Source: Nocardia neocaledoniensis (lineage in GTDB: Bacteria; Actinomycetota; Actinomycetes; Mycobacteriales; Mycobacteriaceae). Taken from it: a stretch of DNA of 64,000 nt. The stretch lies in the NCBI RefSeq assembly GCF_003182135.1, contig NZ_QGTL01000002.1:730881-794880 (forward strand). Direction: 5' to 3'. Under the pieces are notes generated by a model. It was not told where the DNA came from, did not search any database, and saw only the letters and a list, made by a program, of their open reading frames with translations. Position numbers and translations under genes: made by a program. Shown here piece after piece: positions 45,603 through 54,426 of this stretch; positions within the stretch are counted from its first letter, which is position 1; each line of letters starts with the position of its first letter.

Positions 45603-47467
45603 TTCAGGGTTCCTCCTCTCGGTGCGCGGGGCGCTCGGCGGCGCACGGGCAGATCCGGCATGGGCAGATGCAGCTGCCGTCCTGCTGGACGTGCCGGTGC
45701 GGGTGGTTGTGGTGGGTTCGGTGGCGGTGCAACGGGTCTGACCCGGGTGACCGGGAACGGCAGCGGGTACTGGCCGCTACGGTTCGGGCGAACACGCGCG
45801 TACGGGTCGGGCGGGCTGGGTTCGGAGAAGTCGAAGGCGAGCTGTTGCGGTGTCGCCCGGCGACCGGGCCGCTGCGGCGGCAGCTCGGGTGGCGGTGGTG
45901 TTGGGCGGACCCGGCGCACCGGGATCGGGAGCGGGTACTGTCCCCCGGCCCCGGCGCGGATGCCCCGATACGGGTCCGGCGGGGTGAAGTCGAACGCGAG
46001 CTGCCGTCCCCTCGCCGACCGATTCGGGCGCGGCGGTGGCGTGCCACTCGCCTGGACCGGTGTCTGGCTGGGTTGCCGGGCAACCCGGCGGACACCTTCC
46101 AGGGGCAGCATGAGCTGCCCGTCGCGGGTCGAACGCACCCGCGCGTACGGATCGGGCGGCCCACTGCTGGCGGCACTGCGAGGTGCTCGTGGGGCACGGA
46201 CAGGTCGCGTACTTCGCCGTGCCGATGTCCCCGAGGCAGCGGTGCGGGCACTGCTCGCGGTGGCACCTTTGAGCATCCCGAGGGTCTTGTAGGCGAGAAA
46301 CCCGCGCACGATCGACCCGAGGAAGCTGCGCCCCTGCCCGATCTTGAGCACCGACAGCAACCACATCGGGGTCTTGATCAACACGAACATCAACGCCAAA
46401 GCGACAGTGAGGTCCGCGATCTCGTTGGCGTCGGGCCCGAACACGTACCAGCCGCCGGGACGGAGCATGACCCGCAGCACGGTCACCAACGTCAGTGATT
46501 GCACCACCTGGACCGCGAGGCAGGCGGCGAACGAGCGCCACCACCAGCGCGCAACACCGTCGAGGCCAGGCAGCCCGTGACACATCAACGCCAGCGGTGC
46601 GCCCACGATCAGCAAGATCGTGATCGTCACCCGCACGAGGTAGCTGATGATCAGCACGAGCAGCATCACCGACAGCGCCAGCTGTAACAGAACGAGGACA
46701 CCGAGGCTCTGGGTACTGGTGAACGCCAACTCGGCCAGCGCGTCGGCGGCCGAGCCCGAGTCGACACCGTCTCCGGCGAGGGCACCGGCGAGGGCGTTGG
46801 CGAAACCGATTCCGGCGGTGGCGATCATCATGCTCAACCCCCCGGCGGCGAATCCGACGACCAGGCGGGGGGCGAGGTCGCGGATCGACCATTGGGTTTG
46901 GACGGTCTCGCGCATCATCAGCAGCACCCCGGCAGCCATCACGACCAGCACGTAGAGGGCGAGCACGATCTGCCACGACTGGTTCCACAACACCCCGATC
47001 TCGGGGATCTGCCCGGGTTCTGGTGTGGTGAGCAGGGTTTGCGACAGCAGTTCCAGCAGCGGGTTGAGTGAGGTCTCCACGATGCGCCGGAAGAATCCGT
47101 CGACGGCGTTCTCCACGCACTTATTGATGTTGGTCACCCCGCACTCCGCCGAGCCCGACCCAGATCCGGGTGCCGGTGCTGGCGCTGTTGTGCCGGGCGC
47201 GGTCGTTGTCGGCGGGGCGGTGGTCGAGGGTGGTGTCACCCATCGGCGCGTTGTCGTGGGCGGTGGCGTGGTGGTCGGCGCGGGTGTCGCCGGTGCGGTG
47301 GTCACCGGCGGAGTCGGTGTCGGCGTGGTGGGTTGGGCGGTGGCCCCGCCGGAACCGGTGAGCACGATCAGGACGGCGGCGAGCACCGCTGTTGTGCTGG
47401 CGGCAGCGAGGCGCGCGGCCGGTGTGAACCGGGTGGGGGCGGGTGGTGTCTGGGCCGAGGTGGTCAC
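45599..47467 (-). CDS. TrbL/VirB6-like channel protein with a repetitive tail
   Basis: A 622-residue membrane protein. An N-terminal hydrophobic segment and a long Thr/Pro linker precede a domain of about six helices (VLWNQSWQIVLALYVLVVMA ... LIKTPMWLLSVLKIGQG) like TrbL/VirB6 proteins of the transfer channel. The last 200 residues repeat the pattern PDPYxRxR-x-x-GQ-x-LP-x-P followed by QLAFDF two or three times and end in QLHLPMPDLP. The start GTG lies two bases after the pilin stop. Channel assignment is by topology and context; the tail is probably cytoplasmic. Confidence 0.8.
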   Translation of the reverse strand: MTTSAQTPPAPTRFTPAARLAAASTTAVLAAVLIVLTGSGGATAQPTTPTPTPPVTTAPATPAPTTTPPPTTTRRWVTPPSTTAPPTTTAPGTTAPAPAPGSGSGSAECGVTNINKCVENAVDGFFRRIVETSLNPLLELLSQTLLTTPEPGQIPEIGVLWNQSWQIVLALYVLVVMAAGVLLMMRETVQTQWSIRDLAPRLVVGFAAGGLSMMIATAGIGFANALAGALAGDGVDSGSAADALAELAFTSTQSLGVLVLLQLALSVMLLVLIISYLVRVTITILLIVGAPLALMCHGLPGLDGVARWWWRSFAACLAVQVVQSLTLVTVLRVMLRPGGWYVFGPDANEIADLTVALALMFVLIKTPMWLLSVLKIGQGRSFLGSIVRGFLAYKTLGMLKGATASSARTAASGTSARRSTRPVRAPRAPRSAASSGPPDPYARVRSTRDGQLMLPLEGVRRVARQPSQTPVQASGTPPPRPNRSARGRQLAFDFTPPDPYRGIRAGAGGQYPLPIPVRRVRPTPPPPELPPQRPGRRATPQQLAFDFSEPSPPDPYARVRPNRSGQYPLPFPVTRVRPVAPPPNPPQPPAPARPAGRQLHLPMPDLPVRRRAPRAPRGGTLK

Positions 47468-47469
47468 GG

Positions 47470-47862
47470 TCAGGCTCCGATGATGGACTTCAGGACCGCG
47501 ACGATGACCGGTGCCAGCATCGCCAGCGCGTATCCCACGCACGCGGCGCGGAAGGCGGTTTTGGCCTTCTCGATCTCGCTGGGATCACCGCCGCCGAGCA
47601 GATAGCGGGCTCCTGCGATGGTCAGAAACAAGGTCGCGAGCCCGGCCAGGATGCCCACTAACCAGTTGCGGGCGTTGTCGATCACCTCGCCCAGAGAGGA
47701 GGCGATGGCCAGCACCTCGGTGTGTGGTGGTGTCGCCGAAGCGGATCCGGCGAGCAGGACCAGCAGCGCCACGCTCGTCGCCGCCGCGAGCATCCGCAGC
47801 CAACGCCGCCCGTGCCGAGGCGACTGTGGTGTCTGGTTGAGGTGTCCGTGGTTGGTGTTCAT
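47470..47862 (-). CDS. VirB2/TrbC-like pilin
   Basis: A 130-residue protein with a cleavable-looking leader (LAAATSVALLVLLAGSASA), then two hydrophobic helices around GILAGLATLFLTIAGARYLLGGG and GYALAMLAPVIVAVLKSIIG, the build of VirB2-type conjugative pilins. It lies between a DNA-binding protein gene that overlaps its start and the TrbL-like gene that begins two bases after its stop. It is probably inserted in the membrane and forms the pilus or channel lining. Confidence 0.78.
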   Translation of the reverse strand: MNTNHGHLNQTPQSPRHGRRWLRMLAAATSVALLVLLAGSASATPPHTEVLAIASSLGEVIDNARNWLVGILAGLATLFLTIAGARYLLGGGDPSEIEKAKTAFRAACVGYALAMLAPVIVAVLKSIIGA

Positions 47863-48776
47863 GCCGCGACCTGCCCGTGCTCGGTGCTCGACGGTGTCGG
47901 AGTGACCGAGTGCCGGTTCGGCCGGCGACCTCGCCGCGGTGACCTATCCGGTGGTGTGAGGGCGGTGACCGCCTCGGCTTCGACCGTGCTGGTGCGGTCC
48001 GGGTCGATGTCGCGGGCGCGATCGGACAGCCACGCCAGCAGTGCACGCTCGGCGCGGGGCCGCGCCTTGCGCAACTTCCACAGCGACACACCACGTTCGG
48101 CGGCCAGCGCGGTCAGTGACCGGCCCTCCCACCGCGTCGCGGCGATGAGTTCGGCGGCATCGGCAGAGATCACCCCGGCCGCTACTGCTTGGGTCAGGAC
48201 TGCCTCGGGATGGCCCGGCCCGGCTCCGATAGCCCGGACCTGCTGCCCCGCTCCAGCGAGGTCGGCGTCGATGTCTCCGACGACCGTCGCGCCGGTTCGC
48301 TGTTGGGTTGCCGCTTTGAGGACGGCGCGGTAGGCACCCCACCGCAGCCGATGCCAGACTCCGGGCTCGTCCAGGCCCACGCGCGGCAGGTGGGTCAGGA
48401 AAGCGGTCAGGATTTCGGACTCGATGTCGTGGCGGGCGGTGTTGGTCACGCCGACGTACTCGCTGGCGGTCCGTGACAGCATCGGCGCGGCCAGCCCGGC
48501 GCACACCAGCATCGCGTCGTCGCCCTCGGCGCGGACTCGGCGCAGCAGCCATACCCAGATCGCGTCGACCTCGGCCATCGGCGTCGCCGGATCCCACAGC
48601 TGCTCGCGCAACTGCCCCCACGTCCGTATCGGGGCGACGAGGGCGGGCGGCAGCGGGTGCGGATCGGCGGGCAGGGTCTGGTGGGCGAGCCGGTCGAAGC
48701 CCGCCCACGCCACCGCCAACGGCGAGCCCGATATACCGGCAGGCCCCCGATAATTCGCGACGCGTGAATTCGTCAC
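47859..48776 (-). CDS. Sigma-factor-like helix-turn-helix protein heading the conjugation operon
   Basis: A 305-residue soluble protein. The C-terminal region (about 215-260, AELIAATRWEGRSLTALAAERGVSLWKLRKARPRAERALLAWL) resembles sigma region 4, and the central part is helical as in a region-2-like domain. A GTG at 48776 has AAGGAG upstream; the longer frame to 48929 reads through the iterated DNA and is not used. It overlaps the pilin start. As first gene of the leftward operon and beside the repeat arrays, it is the prime candidate for a DNA-binding controller of transfer or replication; a Rep-like role is also possible. Confidence 0.72.
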   Translation of the reverse strand: MTNSRVANYRGPAGISGSPLAVAWAGFDRLAHQTLPADPHPLPPALVAPIRTWGQLREQLWDPATPMAEVDAIWVWLLRRVRAEGDDAMLVCAGLAAPMLSRTASEYVGVTNTARHDIESEILTAFLTHLPRVGLDEPGVWHRLRWGAYRAVLKAATQQRTGATVVGDIDADLAGAGQQVRAIGAGPGHPEAVLTQAVAAGVISADAAELIAATRWEGRSLTALAAERGVSLWKLRKARPRAERALLAWLSDRARDIDPDRTSTVEAEAVTALTPPDRSPRRGRRPNRHSVTPTPSSTEHGQVAA

Positions 48777-48834
48777 CACAAATCTCCTTGATCGATCGAA
48801 AGTTCCGACCTCCCAAGGACAGCTCGCACCCATA

Positions 48835-48911
48835 TCCGAAACGCACCCAAACCACCCCCAAAACACACCCGCGAAACACCTGAACCACACCCAAAACACA
48901 TCCGCACCTAC
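48835..48911 (-). repeat. Array of 11-bp tandem repeats, left (leftward orientation)
   Basis: Six exact-length 11-bp units from 48835 to 48900, with a partial seventh to 48911. Read on the minus strand they are TGCGTTTCGGA, GGTGGTTTGGG, TGTGTTTTGGG, TGTTTCGCGGG, TGTGGTTCAGG and TGTGTTTTGGG (right to left across the array). They are the inverted counterpart of the right array. Confidence 0.85.
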
Positions 48912-48932
48912 ACAGCGAACCTGTAGCAATCA

Positions 48933-48950
48933 CCGGAGAGCCGGCTCCGG
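48933..48950. promoter_or_regulatory. Hairpin between the repeat arrays
   Basis: CCGGAG and CTCCGG with a 6-base spacer form a perfect inverted repeat; the centre GAGCCGGCTC is itself palindromic. A candidate nick or initiator site. Confidence 0.5.
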
Positions 48951-48959
48951 CCGCACAGC

Positions 48960-48976
48960 GGATGTCGCGCACATCC
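48960..48976. promoter_or_regulatory. Second inverted repeat between the arrays
   Basis: GGATGT and ACATCC with a 5-base spacer CGCGC. Confidence 0.45.
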
Positions 48977-49006
48977 ACGCCTTACCTGTGTATATCCGCG
49001 TACGGA

Positions 49007-49072
49007 TGTGGTTTGGGTGTGGTTTGGGTGCGCTGCGGGTGCGATCCGGGTGTGGCGCGGATGCGGTGCGGA
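49007..49072 (+). repeat. Array of 11-bp tandem repeats, right (rightward orientation)
   Basis: Six 11-bp units in register: TGTGGTTTGGG twice, TGCGCTGCGGG, TGCGATCCGGG, TGTGGCGCGGA, TGCGGTGCGGA. The consensus TGYGNTNYGGR matches the left array in inverse orientation. Confidence 0.88.
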
Positions 49073-49266
49073 TAGATCAACATCCGGCGCGGCAAACAGT
49101 GGCGAAAAATCTCGAAAAAATTCTCGACCGTTCCCTTCTCAGAGGCATCTCGGCGACCGATTGTCGCTCACGAAATTCTCAGGAAAAAGTTTCGGGTTCG
49201 GTGTCCCGATTTCGGCTTTTTGGCGGAAGTAAGCGAGTACACACCGCTCTCTCACAGGAGGCCGCA

Positions 49267-49908
49267 ATGCCCGCCAGTTCCCGCCGACCCCGTTCCACCG
49301 CCGCCGTGGCGATCCCCTCGACTCTGTGGGCGCTGGGGTCTGAACCCTTGGACCCTGACGACCGCTGGCCCGACCGTGCTCTGGTCCACACGATCACCGA
49401 ATTCTCCGCGCCGGGCGCGAGGGTGATGCTGCTGGGCTGGCCCGCCCCCACCGGGCGCGGCACGCTGCGGATCATCGAGTCCGACACCGCCGCCGCACTG
49501 TCGACGGTCGGGGATCTGGGCCGTCACGGTCTCGACGCACCCACCGGCCGGACATGGTCCGGGGAGCCGGTGGATCTGGTTGTCGCGAGCCTGCTCGCCG
49601 ATCAGCTCGACCCGATCGCCGCCGCCGAACACATCACCGCGCTGGCGACCGAAGTCCTCGCGTTGGGTGGGTTGCTGGTCGTTTTCTCCCGCTGCCGACA
49701 CAGCGACTCCGGGACCTTGTTCGACCCGGCCGGGTCGGTCGTGGCCGCCGCGCAGTCCGCCGATCTGCTCTATCTCCAGCACATCATCGCCGCCCCGATC
49801 GCCGGGCACCAGATCACCGCGCCCGCCTCGCCGACACCGTCGGGGGCCGCGCGTCACGCCGTCGCGCACACCGACGTCTTCGTCTTCCTCCAGCCCGCCC
49901 ACGGCTGA
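49267..49908 (+). CDS. Degenerate methyltransferase-like protein
   Basis: A 213-residue protein with a Rossmann-like alternation of strands and helices: FSAPGARVMLLGWPAP at the place of motif I and EPVDLVVASLLADQL where an NPPY/SPPY motif would be, then LALGGLLVVFSRC as in motif X-type strands. Its organisation parallels the next gene's DNA methyltransferase (xWAI/LWAL start, PAK/PDRALVHTI), but SAM-binding Gly-rich and catalytic residues are lost. AGGAGG precedes the ATG. It opens the rightward operon. It may be a structural or target-recognition partner of the methyltransferase; that is inference. Confidence 0.6.
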   Translation: MPASSRRPRSTAAVAIPSTLWALGSEPLDPDDRWPDRALVHTITEFSAPGARVMLLGWPAPTGRGTLRIIESDTAAALSTVGDLGRHGLDAPTGRTWSGEPVDLVVASLLADQLDPIAAAEHITALATEVLALGGLLVVFSRCRHSDSGTLFDPAGSVVAAAQSADLLYLQHIIAAPIAGHQITAPASPTPSGAARHAVAHTDVFVFLQPAHG

Positions 49909-49957
49909 ACCCACACGCTCTGCACCCCACCGGAACTCTCACGTGAAGGACACCCGA

Positions 49958-50974
49958 ATGACGCTCGAACCGACCACCACCACCGCCACCACCGCCATCG
50001 ACTCCAGCAGCCCCGCACAGACCGGCCCGGCCGTCGCGCCGGTGTCGGTGTGGGCCATCGCGCAGACCGCGCCCACCGCGCAGCGCCGGGGCCGGTATCA
50101 CCCCGACAGCACCGCTCATCCGGCCAAGATGTTTCCCGCCATCGTCGCCCACGCCGTGAACACCTACACCCGGCCCGGGGACCTCGTCCTGGATCCGATG
50201 TGCGGGATCGGCACCACCCTGGTCGAGTCCTTGCACCTGGGCCGCCGCGCGGTCGGTGTGGAATACGAGTCGCAGTGGGCGCAGTTGGCGCGCACCAACA
50301 TCGAGCTCGCCCGCCAGGCTGGGATCGATCTCGCCGCGGACGTCTTCCACGGCGACGCCCGCAAACTCGGTGATCTCATCCCGGCCGAGCTCCGTGGGCA
50401 GGCGCGCCTGGTCATCACCTCTCCGCCGTACGGCGATTCTCTGCACGGGCATGTGCGCGCCAACCGCAAAGACCCGGTGCTCAAGAAGAACCACCGCTAC
50501 GGCCAGCTCCTGGACCGAGGCAATCTCGCCAACGTCGGCCTCGGCCGCCTGCTCTCGGGGTTCACCAAGATCCTGGCCGGGGCCGCCGAATACCTCGCGC
50601 CGGGCGGGTATGTGGTGATCACCGCGCGGCCGTGGCGTCAGCACGCCGAGCTCGTACCTTTGCCCGCCCACCTCTACACCTGCGGCGAGCTCGCCGGACT
50701 GGTGCCGGTCGAGCGGTGCGTGGCGCTACTCGGGCGTCTCACCGAGGGCGAACTCGTCGCCCGCAGCTCGTTCTTCCAGCGCGACTTCATCGTCAAGCAA
50801 CGCGCGGCCGGGCTGCCGATGCACCTCATCGCCCACGAGGACGTCATCATCCTGCGCAAACCCGAGGCCGAGGAGGCGACCGCACGCCACCGCGCGGCGG
50901 GCCGTTTCCCGTTCGGCAGCGCGGCGACGCTGCCGACCACCGAGATCACCGGCCCGGGATCGGTGGCCGCGTGA
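49958..50974 (+). CDS. Amino-group DNA methyltransferase
   Basis: A 338-residue enzyme. Order of motifs: a HPAKMFP segment (56-60) like motif X, the SAM loop DPMCGIGTT at 79-87, and the catalytic TSPPY at 154-158, typical of N4-cytosine or N6-adenine DNA methyltransferases. No restriction endonuclease gene is adjacent, so it is probably an orphan enzyme protecting the element or regulating its replication. ATG 49958 has AAGGA upstream. The stop overlaps the coupling-protein start. The degenerate homologue just upstream is its likely partner. Confidence 0.88.
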   Translation: MTLEPTTTTATTAIDSSSPAQTGPAVAPVSVWAIAQTAPTAQRRGRYHPDSTAHPAKMFPAIVAHAVNTYTRPGDLVLDPMCGIGTTLVESLHLGRRAVGVEYESQWAQLARTNIELARQAGIDLAADVFHGDARKLGDLIPAELRGQARLVITSPPYGDSLHGHVRANRKDPVLKKNHRYGQLLDRGNLANVGLGRLLSGFTKILAGAAEYLAPGGYVVITARPWRQHAELVPLPAHLYTCGELAGLVPVERCVALLGRLTEGELVARSSFFQRDFIVKQRAAGLPMHLIAHEDVIILRKPEAEEATARHRAAGRFPFGSAATLPTTEITGPGSVAA

Positions 50975-53409
50975 ATCCCGAGCAGGGATGGCTGGGCCGG
51001 GCGCTTCTCGCGCCCGGCCGGGCCCTGGCCGACCTCCGCGAAACCCTCGACCACGCGCTCGTGCCCACCGATGGGCTGGTCGTGATCGCAGCCGGTGTCA
51101 CGGTGCTCGCCGCGGCACATCTCACGCTCCGGTGGCGGCGACGCCGGCTGAGTGCACGGGCTCGCCAGATCACCGTGCTCACCCCACCGGAGGTCGATGC
51201 CAAAGGCGCACTCACCTTCTGGGCGCACCTCATCGGGCAGCTCCGTCCGGCCTGGGCGCGGGTGGTGTTGGGGCAGCCGCATATCGGGTTCGAGTACACC
51301 GTCACCCCGGAGGAAGGCGCGGCGATCCGGCTCTGGGTGCCGGGCGCGGTCCCACCCGGGTTGATCGAACGGGCCATCGCCTCGGCGTGGCCCGGCGCGC
51401 ACACCGACACCCTCGAACCCGCCCGACCACCGCTGCCGACCTCGGTGAAGGGGGTGCGGCGGGTGGTGGCCGGGGGCGAGTTGCGGCTCGGGCGCCGCGA
51501 AGGGCTCCCCTTGAGTACCGATCACACCGGTGATCTGGTGCGCCAGCTGATCACCGCCGCCGACGACCTCGGTCCCGGCCAGGCCACCTGCGTGCAGATC
51601 CTCGCCCGACCGGTCACCGGCCGCCGCGTCGCCCGAGCCACCCGTGCCGCGGCGAGCACGGGTGCTCGGGCCGGGGTCGTGGCGGGACTGCTGCGCGAGG
51701 CCCTCAACCTGCTCACGCCCGGTGCGAGCAGCGCCCGCTCACGCTCCGCCGCCGGTGGTGTCGGCGGCGGGCGGGCGACCGACCGTCAGACGTCGCTGGA
51801 GTACAGTGCCGCCGCACGCGCGGCAGCGGCCAAAGCCCGAGGCGCGCACTGGGAGACGGTCGTCCGCTACGCCGCCTCGATCCCGGTCTCCGACGATCCC
51901 GGCGACATCGACTCGACCGCGCAGGCACGGGCAGTAGCACGTGGGCGCGCCGATGCTTTGGCCACGGTGTTCGGGGCCTGCACCGATCACAACTACTACC
52001 GGCGTCGCCGTCGCCCCTTCCGACTGGAGCGGTTGATCCGGCAGCGGCGTCTCGGGCGTGGAGACGTGCTGTCGGTGCCGGAGCTGGCCACGATCGCGCA
52101 TCTGCCCACCGACGACGGGCTACCCGGTCTGCAGCGCGCCGGGGCTCGCGCCCTGCCCCCGGCCCCGGAGATCCCGGTCGGCGGGCAACACACGAAGCCG
52201 CTGGGGATGGCGGACACCGGTACTCGCCGCCCGGTCGCGGTCAAAGTCTCCGACGCACGCCATCACCTGCACATCCTCGGCCCCACCGGTGTCGGCAAGT
52301 CGACGTTGCTGGCGCGCACGATCCTCGATGACGCCGAGGCCGGGCGCGGAGTGATCGTCATCGACCCGAAAGGCGACCTCGTCACCGATGTCTTGTCGCG
52401 GCTGCCGTCGCGGATGGGTGAGCGGGTGGTGCTGTTCGATGCCGACTCCCCCGCCCCGCCGCCGTGCGTGAATCCGCTCGATATCGGCCGGATCGGGCGC
52501 GCGGGAATGGACCTCGCGGTCGACAACCTCGTCACCGTTTTCCACCGGATCTTTCACCAGTGGTGGGGGCCGCGCACCGACGACATCATGCGCGCCAGCC
52601 TGCTCACCCTCTGCGCGCAACCCGGCACTGCGACCCTGGCCGACCTGCCCCGCCTGCTCACCGAGCCCGCCTTCCGCTCCCGCATCACCCAAACCGCCAA
52701 AGACCCCGTCCTTCGCGGGTTCTGGGACTCCTACGAGCAGCTCTCCGACACCGGCCGCGCCCAACTCACCGGCCCACTACTGAACAAGCTGCGCGCGTTC
52801 CTGCTGCGACCGTTCGTCCGCGCAGCCATCGCGGGCGGACCCTCCACGGTCGAGTTCGCCGACATCCTCGACAACGGCGGCATCTGCCTCGCACGCTTGC
52901 CGAAAGGCTCACTCGGCGAAGAAACCTCGCGCCTGGTCGGGTCGCTACTGGTGGCACGCACCTGGCAAGCCGTCACCGCCCGCGCCCGGGTGCCGTCTGC
53001 CGACCGGCCCGACGCCGCGCTCGTGCTCGACGAGGCCCAGAACTTCCTCAACCTGTCGACACCGATCGAGGACATGCTCGCCGAAGCCCGAGGACTGCGC
53101 CTGTCGCTGCTGCTGGCGCACCAGAACCTTGGCCAGCTCTCGCGCGAACTGCGCGACGGCATCTCGGCCAATGCCCGCAACAAGGTGATCTTCGCCGTGT
53201 CACCCGACGACGCCCGGGACCTGGCCCGACACACAGAGCCGTGGCTGTCCGAGCACGACCTGTCGCACCTGGACGCCTTTCACGCCGCCGCCCGCCTGCT
53301 GGTCGACGGCCGCAACGCGCGCCCGTTCACCCTCACCACCCGGCCACTGGACCCGCCGATCCCGGGCCGTGCCCGCGAGATCGCCGCCGCTGCCCGCGCC
53401 CGTCTCTGA
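50971..53409 (+). CDS. VirD4/TraG-like coupling ATPase
   Basis: An 812-residue protein. A hydrophobic segment near residues 35-52 anchors the N-terminus, a positively charged alpha/beta region follows, and the ATPase domain has Walker A GPTGVGKST at 437-445, the IDPKGDLV strand, Walker B-like ALVLDEAQNFLNLSTP near residue 690 and LLLAHQNLGQL as arginine/sensor segment. It links DNA substrate to the secretion channel. The GTG overlaps the methyltransferase stop (GTGA). The extended N-terminus with 180 residues before the ATPase is longer than in TcpA-type pumps. Confidence 0.88.
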   Translation: MNPEQGWLGRALLAPGRALADLRETLDHALVPTDGLVVIAAGVTVLAAAHLTLRWRRRRLSARARQITVLTPPEVDAKGALTFWAHLIGQLRPAWARVVLGQPHIGFEYTVTPEEGAAIRLWVPGAVPPGLIERAIASAWPGAHTDTLEPARPPLPTSVKGVRRVVAGGELRLGRREGLPLSTDHTGDLVRQLITAADDLGPGQATCVQILARPVTGRRVARATRAAASTGARAGVVAGLLREALNLLTPGASSARSRSAAGGVGGGRATDRQTSLEYSAAARAAAAKARGAHWETVVRYAASIPVSDDPGDIDSTAQARAVARGRADALATVFGACTDHNYYRRRRRPFRLERLIRQRRLGRGDVLSVPELATIAHLPTDDGLPGLQRAGARALPPAPEIPVGGQHTKPLGMADTGTRRPVAVKVSDARHHLHILGPTGVGKSTLLARTILDDAEAGRGVIVIDPKGDLVTDVLSRLPSRMGERVVLFDADSPAPPPCVNPLDIGRIGRAGMDLAVDNLVTVFHRIFHQWWGPRTDDIMRASLLTLCAQPGTATLADLPRLLTEPAFRSRITQTAKDPVLRGFWDSYEQLSDTGRAQLTGPLLNKLRAFLLRPFVRAAIAGGPSTVEFADILDNGGICLARLPKGSLGEETSRLVGSLLVARTWQAVTARARVPSADRPDAALVLDEAQNFLNLSTPIEDMLAEARGLRLSLLLAHQNLGQLSRELRDGISANARNKVIFAVSPDDARDLARHTEPWLSEHDLSHLDAFHAAARLLVDGRNARPFTLTTRPLDPPIPGRAREIAAAARARL

Positions 53410-53426
53410 GAAAGGTTGCCGCACTG

Positions 53427-54419
53427 ATGATCTCCATCCCCAAGCCTGAACGCCAGGCTGACACCCGTGAGCCTCGCCCCCACCGGGCGCGCGAACCGCG
53501 CCCGATCGTAGGTGGGTTGACCGGGCGCGACCGCTGGATCCTGCGTATGGTCCACGAACACCGCGTCCTGACCACCGACCACCTCGCCGCGCTCGCGTTC
53601 CCGACCGCCAAACTCGCCCGCCGCCGCCTGGCCGTCCTCTACGACTACGGAGTCCTGGACCGGTTCCGGCCCTGGCGCAGCAAGGGCAGCTCGCCTTACC
53701 ACTGGACCCTCGCCCCCGCCGGAGCCTCGGTGCTGGCCGGCGAGGCCGGGAGTAAGGTCCGTGAACTCGGCTACAACCATCAGACCGCGCTCGCGGTTGC
53801 CCACAGCCTGCATTTGAAGCACGCCCTGGGCGTCGCTGACTGGTTCACCGCCCTCATCACCCGGCCCGGCGGCGGGCAGGTGTCTCGGTGGTGGTCGCAG
53901 ACCCGCTGCCAACGCCTCTGGGGTGATCTCGCCCGACCCGACGCCTTCGGCCGCTACACCCGCGGCGAGGACCTCCTCGACTTCTACCTCGAATACGACC
54001 TCGGCTCCACCGCCCTGTCACGTGTCGCGGCCAAACTGCACGGGTTCGCCGAGCTGGCCCGCACCACCGGCGTCGTGACACCAGTGCTGCTGTGGGTGCC
54101 GACCACCAACCGTGAGGCGAACGCCCGCGCGGCATTGCGCCGGACGTGGGAGCGGCTGCCCGACCCCGGCGCGGTACCCGTCGCCACCGCTGCCGCCGAC
54201 CTCCTCGCATCCGGTCTCACCGCGAGCCCGGCCGAAGCGGTGTGGCTGCCACTGCACACCGACACCGGCCGCCAGCCCCTGCACGGGCTCACCGGCGTCT
54301 GGCCGACGCGCACCGCCCCGGAGACCGGCGACGAGTCCGAACCGACCTGGGCACCCTCGGCCGGGGTAGTCGCGCTGGCCCCGCCCTCGCCCCGGCCACC
54401 GGCTATCGAGGACTGGTGA
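53427..54419 (+). CDS. Replication-relaxation family protein
   Basis: A 330-residue protein. After a basic N-terminus comes a winged helix (GLTGRDRWILRMVHEHRVLTTDHLAALAF) and a second domain with YEFD-like acidic residues (RGEDLLDFYLEYDLGSTALSRV) as in the replication-relaxation domain of actinobacterial plasmids and integrative elements. It is 17 bases after the coupling-protein gene and is the only candidate DNA-processing protein in the operon; a relaxase or initiator role is inferred. The acidic cluster could bind metal. Confidence 0.78.
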   Translation: MISIPKPERQADTREPRPHRAREPRPIVGGLTGRDRWILRMVHEHRVLTTDHLAALAFPTAKLARRRLAVLYDYGVLDRFRPWRSKGSSPYHWTLAPAGASVLAGEAGSKVRELGYNHQTALAVAHSLHLKHALGVADWFTALITRPGGGQVSRWWSQTRCQRLWGDLARPDAFGRYTRGEDLLDFYLEYDLGSTALSRVAAKLHGFAELARTTGVVTPVLLWVPTTNREANARAALRRTWERLPDPGAVPVATAAADLLASGLTASPAEAVWLPLHTDTGRQPLHGLTGVWPTRTAPETGDESEPTWAPSAGVVALAPPSPRPPAIEDW

Positions 54420-54426
54420 GCTAGCG

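Larger units (their letters stand above)
48777..49266. other. Divergent control or origin-like region of the element
   Basis: 490 bases without a gene between the leftward and rightward operons. It holds the two inverted arrays of 11-bp repeats, 95 to 106 bases apart, with two hairpins between them. A TATATC at 48991-48996 may be a -10. The right flank (49080-49250) is notably lower in GC and holds no clear feature. Confidence 0.7.

Noticed and set aside
48835..49072. Reading the 11-bp arrays as a CRISPR
   Set aside because: Units are 11 bp with no spacers and no cas genes are near.
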